Assembly (NCBI GenBank): GCA_048498035.1
Contig: JBEHYT010000018.1
Coordinates: 22,296 to 86,295 of the forward strand
From: CADEDV01 sp048498035
GTDB taxonomy: Bacteria > Bacteroidota > Bacteroidia > Chitinophagales > Chitinophagaceae
DNA: 64,000 nucleotides
Direction: 5' to 3'
Shown here in pieces: positions 17,304 through 25,105 of the stretch. Below the pieces are notes generated by a model. It saw only the letters and a program-made list of their open reading frames with translations. It searched no databases and had not been told where the DNA came from. Numbering within the stretch: position 1 is the stretch's first letter; each line of letters begins with the position of its first letter. Made by a program: the position numbers and the translations under genes.

Positions 17304-17639
17304 ATGTACACGATCAAATTTAAATTTGAACAGAAAGATTTACAACCAGTTACGCTTGAAAATGTGAAACCCGGGCAAACCCTGCTCGAATTGGCGCTGA
17401 CCAACGACATTGAGCTGCATCACAATTGCGGCGGCGTATGTGCCTGCACCACCTGCCATCTTTATGTTGAAAAAGGGATGGAACATATCGATGAATTGAG
17501 CGACAGGGAAGAAGATTTCATCGATCGTGCAGTAAATCCACGGCTCAACTCACGCCTCGGTTGCCAGTCGCTCCTGCTGGATGGCAGCGGCGAAGTTGAA
17601 GTGTTGTTGCCAGACCAAAGCCAGTTCCTGGGCGAATAA
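17304..17639 (+). CDS. fdx: [2Fe-2S] ferredoxin, adrenodoxin/ISC type
   Basis: Electron-transfer protein of 111 aa. Three cluster cysteines lie in HHNCGGVCACTTC (C-x5-C-x2-C) and the fourth in RLGCQ. The segment GMEHIDELSDREEDF matches the adrenodoxin/Isc-type class rather than plant-type ferredoxins. The next gene is iscX, echoing the fdx-iscX end of the E. coli isc operon, so a role in iron-sulfur assembly is likely. IscS, IscU, HscA and HscB are not in the window. Confidence 0.92.
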   Translation: MYTIKFKFEQKDLQPVTLENVKPGQTLLELALTNDIELHHNCGGVCACTTCHLYVEKGMEHIDELSDREEDFIDRAVNPRLNSRLGCQSLLLDGSGEVEVLLPDQSQFLGE

Positions 17640-17670
17640 TTATCATTTTCCACGTTTTAATAAATCATAT

Positions 17671-17910
17671 ATGTCGCATTTTGAACCGCCAATCCATTGG
17701 AATGATCATGAAGACATTGCGCTTAAATTATACGAGCGCTTTGGCGATGATTTTGGAGAAGGAAAAATCTACCGGATTCGTTTCACCGATCTGTTGGAGT
17801 GGGTGCTTCAAATTCCTGGATTTGAAGGTACGCGGGAGCAAAGTACAGAAGGCCACCTGGAGATGATCCAGAGCGCCTGGGTATACGAGTGGAGAGACAA
17901 CCAGAAATAA
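17671..17910 (+). CDS. iscX: Iron-sulfur assembly protein IscX
   Basis: Small acidic protein of 79 aa from the ATG at 17671. HWNDHEDIALKLYERFGDDF and IRFTDLLEWVLQIPGFEG align with the IscX family (WxDxxxIAxxLxxxxPDxDP, RFTDLxxWVxxLxxF), and it ends in the usual IQSAWVYEW. IscX modulates the cysteine desulfurase and binds iron in E. coli. Slightly longer than the 66-aa enterobacterial form because of an N-terminal extension. Lies 31 bases after the ferredoxin. Confidence 0.9.
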   Translation: MSHFEPPIHWNDHEDIALKLYERFGDDFGEGKIYRIRFTDLLEWVLQIPGFEGTREQSTEGHLEMIQSAWVYEWRDNQK

Positions 17911-17943
17911 GGTTTTACATTCATCACGAGCCAATCCGATAAT

Positions 17944-18462
17944 ATGCTGTTGCAACGCTTTCAAAAAATAAATACTTTTTTCTTTGATGTGGACGGCGTA
18001 CTCACAGACGGCTCTGTGCTGGTGCTGGAAAATGGGTTGCAGGCAAGGCGTATGAGCATCAAAGACGGGTTTGCACTGCAAATGGCTATCAGAAATGGCT
18101 ATGGGGTGGTGATTATTTCCGGTGCAGAATCGCCGCAGGTGCAGGTACGACTCGAGAAATTGGGTATCCGGCATATTTTTATGGGTGTGCTGGACAAACG
18201 TGCGCTGGTGGAAAAATTCCAGGCAGAAAATAAACTGCTGCCGGAACAATGCCTGTTTATGGGCGATGACCTGCCCGACCTGGCGGCTATGCGCGCAGTA
18301 GGGATGGCCTGCTGCCCGGCAGATGCGGTGCAGGAGGTAAAGGCGGCGGCCGACTATGTGTCTCCGGTTGCAGGTGGAAATGCATGCGCACGTGAAGTGA
18401 TTGAAAAAGTGCTTAAGCTGAACAATCACTGGAACTTCGAAACAGCGATTGCATCGCGCTAG
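17944..18462 (+). CDS. kdsC: 3-deoxy-D-manno-octulosonate 8-phosphate phosphatase (KdsC-like)
   Basis: C0-type HAD phosphatase of 172 aa that would make Kdo for lipopolysaccharide. Motif I is FFDVDGVLTDG, motif II is VVIISGAES, and motif III/IV is CLFMGDDLPDLAAM. The small size and absence of a cap domain fit KdsC. Residues RMSIKDGFALQMA are a conserved specificity region of the family. Same-strand neighbours are iscX upstream and the UbiA gene 40 bases downstream. Confidence 0.9.
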   Translation: MLLQRFQKINTFFFDVDGVLTDGSVLVLENGLQARRMSIKDGFALQMAIRNGYGVVIISGAESPQVQVRLEKLGIRHIFMGVLDKRALVEKFQAENKLLPEQCLFMGDDLPDLAAMRAVGMACCPADAVQEVKAAADYVSPVAGGNACAREVIEKVLKLNNHWNFETAIASR

Positions 18463-18502
18463 CAGACGTAATTTCTTTCCTAACTTTCAGCAAATTTTTT
18501 TC

Positions 18503-19435
18503 ATGAGATTGACGGTTGCATTTTTTAAACTGGTCCGCTTACCCAATCTCATTTTTATCGCATTGGCGCAATGCCTGTTTCAATTTTGTATTTACCGGCC
18601 CCTGGCCGGAACGCCGCAGGATAACGCGGACCTTGTTCAATTTATCCTGTTGCTGATGGCATCGCTTTTCATTGCTGCGGCAGGATATGTGATCAACGAT
18701 TATTTTGATATTAATATTGACGAGGTCAATAAGCCGGAAAAGATGGTTGTTGACCGGCATATCCATCGCAGGTGGGCGATTGCCTGGCATTTTGTGCTCA
18801 GCACAACAGGTGTGCTGCTTACTTTTTTTGCCCTTCCATTTGCGCAAAAATGGTATTTGGTGCTTGCTAATCTTCTCTGTGTTGCACTGCTTTGGTTTTA
18901 TTCCACCAATTTCAAAAAAAGCCTGTTGGTGGGTAATGTGGTAATATCATTGCTAACCGCATGGACGATCCTCATCATCTTTTTTTCAAAAGTAAGCCTG
19001 GCCGATGCATTTGGGCTGGGAGAAACGCCGCATCATAAGTTTTTTCGCCTGGCCATCCTGTATGCGGGGTTTGCATTTGTAAGTTCCTTGATACGGGAAG
19101 CCGTAAAGGATATGGAAGACCTGGCCGGTGACGCCCGGTATGGATGCAAAACAATGCCGATCGTTTGGGGGGTGAATGCCACCAAAGTGTATGTGGCAGT
19201 TTGGCTGGTGGTGTTGATCGCATCCCTTGTTATTGTGCAGGCGTACATCTTACAATTTAAATGGTGGATACCGGTGGTATACAGTGTGGCGTTGGTGATT
19301 CTGCCGCTGCTATGGATATTTACCCGGTTGTTTGCGGCGCAAACACCGGCTGATTTTCACAGGCTGAGCAATTGGATCAAGCTGGTAATGCTAACCGGTA
19401 TTTTATCAATGTCGTTTTTCTATTTTTATCTATGA
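18503..19435 (+). CDS. UbiA-family prenyltransferase, candidate digeranylgeranylglyceryl phosphate synthase type
   Basis: Integral membrane protein of 310 aa with about eight or nine hydrophobic helices. The first Asp-rich motif is NDYFDINIDEVNKPEK and the second is VKDMEDLAGDARYGCKT, both needed for Mg-pyrophosphate binding. The family attaches isoprenoid chains to acceptors; this NDYFD...NKPEK form resembles the geranylgeranylglycerol-phosphate branch found in Bacteroidota, but menaquinone (MenA) or heme roles cannot be excluded. Start chosen at the ATG at 18503. Its stop overlaps the maf start (ATGA). Confidence 0.82.
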   Translation: MRLTVAFFKLVRLPNLIFIALAQCLFQFCIYRPLAGTPQDNADLVQFILLLMASLFIAAAGYVINDYFDINIDEVNKPEKMVVDRHIHRRWAIAWHFVLSTTGVLLTFFALPFAQKWYLVLANLLCVALLWFYSTNFKKSLLVGNVVISLLTAWTILIIFFSKVSLADAFGLGETPHHKFFRLAILYAGFAFVSSLIREAVKDMEDLAGDARYGCKTMPIVWGVNATKVYVAVWLVVLIASLVIVQAYILQFKWWIPVVYSVALVILPLLWIFTRLFAAQTPADFHRLSNWIKLVMLTGILSMSFFYFYL

Positions 19436-19992
19436 ACCCGATTATTCTCGCTTCACAGAGTCCGCGCAGAAAGCAGTTGCTGGAATGGGCCGAAGTTCCG
19501 TTTGATATTATTGTAAGCGATACCGATGAGCGCTTTCCACCAGGTCTTCCGCCGGAAGAAGTGGCCGTGTATATTGCAAAAAATAAAGCGTTGGCCGTGC
19601 AGGAAATAAAGGGAAATGATAAACCCATCCTGGCTGCCGATACGATTGTAGTATTAGGGGATGCTATTATTGGTAAACCTGTACACCGGGAAGAAGCAGT
19701 AAGTATATTATTGGCCCTTGCAGGCCAGCAGCACCGTGTGATCACCGGCGTGGTGATCCGGCAGGGAGAAAAGGAAATTTCATTTGCAGATGTCACGGAA
19801 GTGGAATTTCATGATCTGAGCCTGAAGCAGATCGAATTTTATGTTGATAAATACAAACCTTACGATAAGGCCGGTGCCTATGCCATCCAGGAATGGATTG
19901 GAGTAGTGGGTATAAAATCCATCCGCGGTGATTTTTACAATGTAATGGGATTGCCCATTAGCAGGGTGGTACAACATCTCCAACGTTTCTAA
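19432..19992 (+). CDS. maf: Maf-like nucleotide pyrophosphatase
   Basis: House-cleaning pyrophosphatase of 186 aa that hydrolyses noncanonical or excess dTTP/UTP-type nucleotides. The signature ILASQSPRRKQLL at the N-terminus, the central AADTIVVLGDAIIGKP and the late YDKAGAYAIQ and FYNVMGLPI are all present. Start at 19432, with a four-base ATGA overlap onto the UbiA stop, which indicates coupling. Confidence 0.94.
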   Translation: MNPIILASQSPRRKQLLEWAEVPFDIIVSDTDERFPPGLPPEEVAVYIAKNKALAVQEIKGNDKPILAADTIVVLGDAIIGKPVHREEAVSILLALAGQQHRVITGVVIRQGEKEISFADVTEVEFHDLSLKQIEFYVDKYKPYDKAGAYAIQEWIGVVGIKSIRGDFYNVMGLPISRVVQHLQRF

Positions 19993-20062
19993 TCCTTTTT
20001 TTCCCGGATTTTTCCGTTAAAACAACTTGGAATCGGCCAGAGGCCCGAGTTATCTTCATTTC

Positions 20063-21370
20063 ATGATGGTACGGGAACCGTACCGAAAAGGGGAAGAAGT
20101 GGTGACGGAGCGGTTATTACAATATATCTGGCAGTTTCAATACTACAACAATGGAATGTTACAAACGGTACAGGGTGAAAAACTGTTTATTCATTCGGCA
20201 GGGTTATTTAATACCAACCAGGGGCCCGATTTTTTAAATGCCCGGATACGCATTGCAGATACAATATGGGCCGGTCATATAGAGCTGCATCTCAAAACCT
20301 CTGAGTGGTTGCGACATGGGCACCAGGAAGATGCAAATTATAACAATGTAATTCTTCATGTCGTTTGGGAGCATGACGCAGAGGTGAATAACGTTCCGGT
20401 ACTGGAACTGGGCGGAAGGGTGGCCGGGATGCTGCTGGAACGCTATGAAGAATTGATGCACAAGAGAGGATTTATTCCCTGCCAGAACAGCATTGGCAGA
20501 ATTTCTGGGCTGGCCTGGGAACACTGGAAGTTACGCATGGTAGCTGAGCGCCTTACCCGTAAAGCGCAGCGGCTGCAGGGCTACCTGCAGGCAAACAGGC
20601 AGCATTGGGAAGAGGCATTTTGGTGGTTGCTGGCGCGAAATTTCGGGATGCGCGTCAACGCAGAAGCGTTTGAACAGGTGGCGCGCTCCATACCATACGG
20701 AGTGCTGCGAAAAGAAAGCGCTTCCCAACTGCAACTGGAGGCGCTACTGATGGGGCAGGCGGGATTGCTCGCCAGGAAAAGACACGACAACCATCCAAAA
20801 TTATTGCAGCAGGAATATCGCTTTCAACAACATAAATATGGGATTCATCCGGCACCAATTCCCGTTCATTTTTTGCGAATGCGTCCTGGCAATTTTCCAA
20901 CAGTTAGGCTGGCGCAACTGGCGGCGTTATTAACTGCAAGAGAGTCGCTTTTTTCCGCTATTCGCGCTATTACGAAAATTGAGGATTTGCGGACGCTTTT
21001 AACTGTCCAGGCCGCTTCCTATTGGGATGATCATTATCGGTTTGACGAGCCATCCGTTCACCAGCCCAAACGCATCGGGCGCGCGTTGGCAGACGGTATT
21101 ATCATCAATACAATTGTACCCGCGCTTTTTGCGTATGGGCTACATACAGGTGAAGACAGTTTCCGGGAGCGCGTTATCGAATGGCTTGCGGCGCTTCATC
21201 CCGAGATCAATTCTACGGTGCAGGGTTTTGAATCCATCGGACTTCATGTGCAGCACGCCCTGGATTCACAGGCACTGCTGGAACTGAAAAGCAATTACTG
21301 CGATCAACAGCGGTGCCTGAAATGCACAGTTGGAAATATGCTGTTGCAACCAGGTTTAGATCCCGAATAA
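20063..21370 (+). CDS. DUF2851 family protein
   Basis: Cytoplasmic protein of 435 aa from the ATG at 20063 (a second ATG follows at once). TERLLQYIWQFQYYN, NQGPDFLNARIRI, GHIELHLKTSEW and NNVILHVVWEHDAE are the conserved DUF2851 blocks; the E-x-H and H-x-x-W pattern around GHIELH resembles a nuclease core, but no activity is established. The end holds a cluster C-x6-C-x2-C (CDQQRCLKCTVG) that may bind a metal. Found widely in Bacteroidota. Ends at a hairpin facing the convergent T9SS cargo. Confidence 0.85.
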   Translation: MMVREPYRKGEEVVTERLLQYIWQFQYYNNGMLQTVQGEKLFIHSAGLFNTNQGPDFLNARIRIADTIWAGHIELHLKTSEWLRHGHQEDANYNNVILHVVWEHDAEVNNVPVLELGGRVAGMLLERYEELMHKRGFIPCQNSIGRISGLAWEHWKLRMVAERLTRKAQRLQGYLQANRQHWEEAFWWLLARNFGMRVNAEAFEQVARSIPYGVLRKESASQLQLEALLMGQAGLLARKRHDNHPKLLQQEYRFQQHKYGIHPAPIPVHFLRMRPGNFPTVRLAQLAALLTARESLFSAIRAITKIEDLRTLLTVQAASYWDDHYRFDEPSVHQPKRIGRALADGIIINTIVPALFAYGLHTGEDSFRERVIEWLAALHPEINSTVQGFESIGLHVQHALDSQALLELKSNYCDQQRCLKCTVGNMLLQPGLDPE

Positions 21371-21381
21371 AAGGAACCGGC

Positions 21382-21403
21382 GGCAGATCCCGGAAGATCT
21401 GCC
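21382..21403. terminator. Intergenic hairpin between convergent genes
   Basis: GGCAGATC (21382-21389) and GATCTGCC (21396-21403) pair perfectly around CCGGAA, with flanking CCGG on both sides extending the stem through a bulge. No T-run, so factor-independent termination is uncertain. Confidence 0.5.
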
Positions 21404-21427
21404 AGGCCGGAACCGGGTGGATGAAAG

Positions 21428-22795
21428 CTATTGTTTGATGACGGTTTGCGAAAGGAACTTCTTGTCCGTTGCCACGTGTACCACGTACATACCGGCGGCA
21501 ATGCTCTCCCGAAAATCGATCGTCACCAGTTGGCTGCGTGGCTGTATCGTATAACGGATGGGAATAGCTCTCCCTGTAACATCCGTTACGGATACGCTTT
21601 GGGCCACGAGATTTTCCGGGTAGCGCACAAAAAACTGTCGATTAAACGGCACCGGGTAGATCACCAGTTGACCGGGCGCTATCGTGGCGGCTTTAATGAT
21701 TTTACTTTGAACATACCTGCCATCCTCACTGCTAAAATCAACGCGGTAAAAATTGGATCCCGTAAAAGGATGATCATCGGTAAAAGACCAGTTGGTGGCG
21801 GCACGGGAATTAACGGGCAGGCTATCTACCACACGAAAGTTGTTGCCATCCGGCGAATGCATGATGCGGAAACGGCCGGCGGGAGCGGGGTTAGACAAAT
21901 CCCACGTAAGCGTGTTGCCGCCATAACGATTTGCATGAACGTCTATCTGGCTGAATTCAACGCTTAGTAGAAGTAGAGATGGACAACCACTGCAGTTCGA
22001 AAAGACCTCCGCATCGCCCCAGTTATTGGGTTGGCACCCAAAAGGAATGCAACCGCTATCGGAATGATGCGTAGCAGGCAGGCAAACCAGTAAGCCTTTG
22101 TTGCTCGTGAGCCTGGAAAAAAACTGCGAGAACTGGAACACATGCAAACAGGCCGTTCCGGTTGGAACGGAATAGCTGTTCGCAATTTTATTGATCAGAA
22201 TGGCCATTCGGGTAGTGCTGCCATTGCCAAGGCAAACTGCATTTGGAGAAGACTGGGCATCGGTGATGATTCCCCAGGCATCTGTTTGCCCATTGTTAAC
22301 AAACCAGGAATCTGTATTGTTGATGACGAGGTATTGATTACTCATTGTAAAAACAGAAGTATTAAGCGCGTTGATAAGAAGATTGGGTTGTAAACTGCTG
22401 GCGTGACCGCCTTCCAGTGAAAGGTTTCGTTGCACTTCCAGTGTGCCGTAATTGTAAATGGCGCAGTTGCCCTGCAACTGCAATCCTGCGCCAATACCCG
22501 ATCCGATCACGAAGCGTGCACCGGCATTTATAAAAATGACACCGTCTGTCATGTAAAACTTGTCTACCGTAAGATCACCCGCAACTACCAGCGTACCGCC
22601 GCTTAACGTAAGACTGTTGAAGGTGGTGGCTGATCCCGAAAACCAGCGGGTGTTGGCGCTGGTGATGTTTTCGTTATCAACTGCTGCTATTTCGGTTCCA
22701 TTGGCAATGGGCGCCGGTGGGGGAGAGATGCATTGGGAATAGAGCAGTACAGGACATAGTGAAGCAAACAGGAAAGAGATGAGAAGGGCTTTCAT
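21428..22795 (-). CDS. Secreted protein with T9SS type A sorting domain
   Basis: Exported protein of 455 aa. The signal peptide is MKALLISFLFASLCPVLLYS. Residues about 45-270 form a beta-rich, possibly beta-helical region with repeated turns (GGTLVVAGDLTV, GVIFINAGARFVIG, AIYNYGTLEVQ), as in passenger or adhesin domains. The last 80 residues, beginning LVIYPVPFNRQFFVRYP and ending AAGMYVVHVATDKKFLSQ, are the type A C-terminal signal for the type IX secretion system. Likely surface-attached or released. It sits downstream of a LytTR regulator and its candidate binding site. Confidence 0.85.
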   Translation of the reverse strand: MKALLISFLFASLCPVLLYSQCISPPPAPIANGTEIAAVDNENITSANTRWFSGSATTFNSLTLSGGTLVVAGDLTVDKFYMTDGVIFINAGARFVIGSGIGAGLQLQGNCAIYNYGTLEVQRNLSLEGGHASSLQPNLLINALNTSVFTMSNQYLVINNTDSWFVNNGQTDAWGIITDAQSSPNAVCLGNGSTTRMAILINKIANSYSVPTGTACLHVFQFSQFFSRLTSNKGLLVCLPATHHSDSGCIPFGCQPNNWGDAEVFSNCSGCPSLLLLSVEFSQIDVHANRYGGNTLTWDLSNPAPAGRFRIMHSPDGNNFRVVDSLPVNSRAATNWSFTDDHPFTGSNFYRVDFSSEDGRYVQSKIIKAATIAPGQLVIYPVPFNRQFFVRYPENLVAQSVSVTDVTGRAIPIRYTIQPRSQLVTIDFRESIAAGMYVVHVATDKKFLSQTVIKQ

Positions 22796-22963
22796 GAGAA
22801 GGATGATTTTCGTTGCGCCATCATCCGGCTTACCAGCACAACAGTGTTACCGGCCCTGGTTAAGCATAGGATCTAGTGGCAGGAAATGGATATTAACACC
22901 GAAAAGCTACAAGATGTGATGAGACACGGCAACTGCTTGCGACGCAATCAACGCAAAACGTGC

Positions 22964-22973
22964 ATGAACTGCC
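22964..22973 (-). promoter_or_regulatory. Candidate LytTR half-site upstream of the T9SS cargo
   Basis: ATGAACTGCC here is identical to the 10 bases at 23794-23803 upstream of the LytTR gene. Read on the minus strand it contains GCAGTTCAT, one base off the published LytTR consensus. No partner at the 21-base spacing is seen here. Confidence 0.35.
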
Positions 22974-23000
22974 CGAAAAGCGGCATGAAAAAGATGAGAA

Positions 23001-23705
23001 TTATTTACCAAGCCATTGTTTAAAACCATTAACACGTTTTCGGCTTACAATTACTTCTTTTTCACTTGCAGGAGAAAGATAAAGTTTGAGCCTGTTGCCA
23101 AAATACGCATGTATTTCGCGTACTGTTGCGAGAGAAATGATAAACGACCGGTTGATACGGAAGAAAGAAACCGGCGATAACATTTTTTCCAGTTGCTCGA
23201 TGCGATATTCCAGTAAAAACTTCTGGTTATCATGTGTACGCAGGTAAATAAAGCGTTCATGCGAAAAAAAATAGGCGACGTTACCAATAGGAATTGACAG
23301 GAGACGTTGTCCCTGCTTAACAAGAAACCTCTCTTTGAAACGGGTCTGTTGGGCAGACTGGTTGCCCCTTAAATGTTCAAAGTTTAGTAAACGCTCTTCA
23401 ACAGCAGGATGCTGATCAAGGAGCTGCCGGATGGTTTTGTAACGAAGCGCTGCGAAATTAACCGGGCCCCGGGTGGTGGTGAACGTTACAATGGCTCTCA
23501 TCTCGCGCGCTGCCAACGGCAGCCCTGGTAATACAGCATGGTTAGCGAGGATCAGGTCGGGAATGGAATTGCGGGTGAGCCATTCTGCTGCGTCCTGTAT
23601 AGAAGGAGCGATGCCCACAACGCGGATGCTCTCATCAACTATTGCAAGTATGTCCGTAATTTTTTCGGCAATTCCCTTTTCGTATTCGATCACCAATACC
23701 GTCAT
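23001..23705 (-). CDS. LytTR regulator with a degenerate receiver domain
   Basis: Protein of 234 aa. Residues about 1-118 have the length and hydrophobic pattern of a receiver domain, but key sites are replaced: the acidic pair is E-Y-E, the phosphoacceptor strand reads DLILANHAVLPG with Asn where Asp is expected, and the conserved Lys near the end is not seen. Residues about 130-234 are a clear LytTR DNA-binding domain (RFLVKQGQRLLSIPIGNVAYF, FFRINRSFIISL, VIVSRKRVNGFKQWLG). It probably acts without phosphorylation. No kinase is next to it. Direct repeats of the LytTR type lie about 70-100 bases upstream. Confidence 0.85.
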   Translation of the reverse strand: MTVLVIEYEKGIAEKITDILAIVDESIRVVGIAPSIQDAAEWLTRNSIPDLILANHAVLPGLPLAAREMRAIVTFTTTRGPVNFAALRYKTIRQLLDQHPAVEERLLNFEHLRGNQSAQQTRFKERFLVKQGQRLLSIPIGNVAYFFSHERFIYLRTHDNQKFLLEYRIEQLEKMLSPVSFFRINRSFIISLATVREIHAYFGNRLKLYLSPASEKEVIVSRKRVNGFKQWLGK

Positions 23706-23775
23706 ATCATTCCCGTTCGGATGCTGAACGGCAAAGTTGACGGGAAGTAACTATAAATAAAACTATAGCAGCACC

Positions 23776-23803
23776 AACTGCCCAAAGATGTGAATGAACT
23801 GCC
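23776..23803 (-). promoter_or_regulatory. Direct repeat fitting a LytTR binding site
   Basis: AACTGCC occurs at 23776-23782 and 23797-23803, exactly 21 bases apart. On the minus strand the two copies read GCAGTTGGT and GCAGTTCAT, each matching eight of nine positions of the LytTR consensus, and the two-turn spacing is that of known sites. The position suggests self-regulation of the LytTR gene. Confidence 0.5.
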
Positions 23804-23825
23804 TCTGCGCAACTCGTATCACTAC

Positions 23826-24239
23826 TCAGGACCAGGCACCCCAGTCGATTTTCACCTCAATGTCCGGGTGAATGCTGCGGATAACAGGACAGGTATCCGC
23901 CGTATGCTTGAGTATTTCTTTTGTTTTGGTCTCTAACTGCTGCAGGGATTCAGGAATGTGAAAGCTGATCTCAATGCCTCCCACGCGACGCGGATCAGCT
24001 TTCATGATCTTTAGCACATCGGCCTTCAGCTCATTCAGGTCAAACCCCATGGAACGGGCTTTAATTCCCATAACGGTTACCATACAAGTGGCCAGGGAGG
24101 TCGCCAACAGGTCTGTGGGAGAAAAACGCTCCCCTTTTCCGTTATTGTCAACCGGTGCATCCGTTTCTATGGCAGAGCCGCTTTTCAGATGGGTACAGGT
24201 AGTGCGGAGATCGCCGTTATAAACAACTGTTGAGGTCAT
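23826..24239 (-). CDS. OsmC/Ohr-family protein
   Basis: Peroxiredoxin-like protein of 137 aa. The two redox cysteines lie in LATSLATCMVTVMG and HTADTCPVIRSIHP, the OsmC pattern, with SPTDLLATSLA preceding the first. Members reduce organic hydroperoxides through a dithiol. This branch is the YhfA-like/OsmC subgroup rather than Ohr, judged by HTADTCPV near the end. Divergent from the secreted protein gene at 24290 with 50 bases between. Confidence 0.9.
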   Translation of the reverse strand: MTSTVVYNGDLRTTCTHLKSGSAIETDAPVDNNGKGERFSPTDLLATSLATCMVTVMGIKARSMGFDLNELKADVLKIMKADPRRVGGIEISFHIPESLQQLETKTKEILKHTADTCPVIRSIHPDIEVKIDWGAWS

Positions 24240-24289
24240 TCCAATTTTTGCCCTAAATTTACGTTAGTAATGTAATCAAACAGTTTGGT

Positions 24290-25087
24290 GTGAAGAAACT
24301 AAGTCTTTTATTCGTAATTGCTGCCATCGCGCTGGGAACGCATGCCCAGGATTCCGTTTATAGCAAGCGGGACCAGAAAGAAATGCGTCGCCAGAAGATC
24401 AATGCCCGCATTCGCCAGGCCGAAGAAGGCACGCTGGTGTTCAGGAAACAAAGCATTTTTGGGATCCAGGCCAAAACCGACGGTTACGGCGGCTTTTATG
24501 AGCTTGGATTTATGAAAACCAACCGGAAAACCAATATTTTCCGCCTGGATATCACAGAAACCAAACTGGCCAAAGAGGAAAAACAGCTTGATGGCGGCTT
24601 TTTCTTCGGAAATCCTTACATAAAAGGAAAAATTAATTACTTCTATCCCGTTACCCTCGGTTTTGGTCAGCAGGTTATCCTCGGACAAAAAGGGAACAAA
24701 AACGGGGTGGCTGTTGCCGCCATCTATAACGCCGGACTTTCGCTCGGCCTGCTTCGGCCTTACTACATTACGATCAATAATACCGCCACCAACGAAACGG
24801 AAACCATCAAATACACCGGCGACAACGAAACCGAATTCCTGAGCAACAGCGTCATCAGCGGCGGCGGCTTTGGGAAAGGATGGAGCGAGATCAAGATGAA
24901 ACCGGGCGCCTTTGCCAAAATAGCCATGCGGTTTGACTCAGGGCGGTTTAATGAAACGGTGTCCGGGCTGGAAATAGGCATGAGTATCGAATATTATAGC
25001 TCCAAAATCCCCATCATGCTCTACCAGAAGGATAAAAACGCCTTCTTCCAGGGCTATATCGCCTTCATGTTTGGCAAGCGTAAATGA
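24290..25087 (+). CDS. Conserved secreted protein, probable outer-membrane barrel
   Basis: Protein of 265 aa with a GTG start and signal peptide MKKLSLLFVIAAIALGTHA. The mature part alternates polar and hydrophobic residues in segments such as GYGGFYELGFMKT, KINYFYPVTLGFGQQVILG and GLEIGMSIEYYSS, and ends FFQGYIAFMFGKRK, all consistent with antiparallel membrane strands. No named family recognised. It directly precedes lipA, whose -33 promoter element lies in its last codons. Confidence 0.65.
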   Translation: MKKLSLLFVIAAIALGTHAQDSVYSKRDQKEMRRQKINARIRQAEEGTLVFRKQSIFGIQAKTDGYGGFYELGFMKTNRKTNIFRLDITETKLAKEEKQLDGGFFFGNPYIKGKINYFYPVTLGFGQQVILGQKGNKNGVAVAAIYNAGLSLGLLRPYYITINNTATNETETIKYTGDNETEFLSNSVISGGGFGKGWSEIKMKPGAFAKIAMRFDSGRFNETVSGLEIGMSIEYYSSKIPIMLYQKDKNAFFQGYIAFMFGKRK

Positions 25088-25101
25088 TAAGCTTATTTTT
25101 G
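25070..25101 (+). promoter_or_regulatory. Consensus promoter abutting lipA
   Basis: TTTG at 25070-25073, exactly 20 bases, then TATTTTTG at 25094-25101: a full match to the Bacteroidota promoter. Only four bases separate it from the lipA ATG at 25106, so transcription would start at or within the start codon. Confidence 0.6.
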
Positions 25102-25105
25102 CAGG

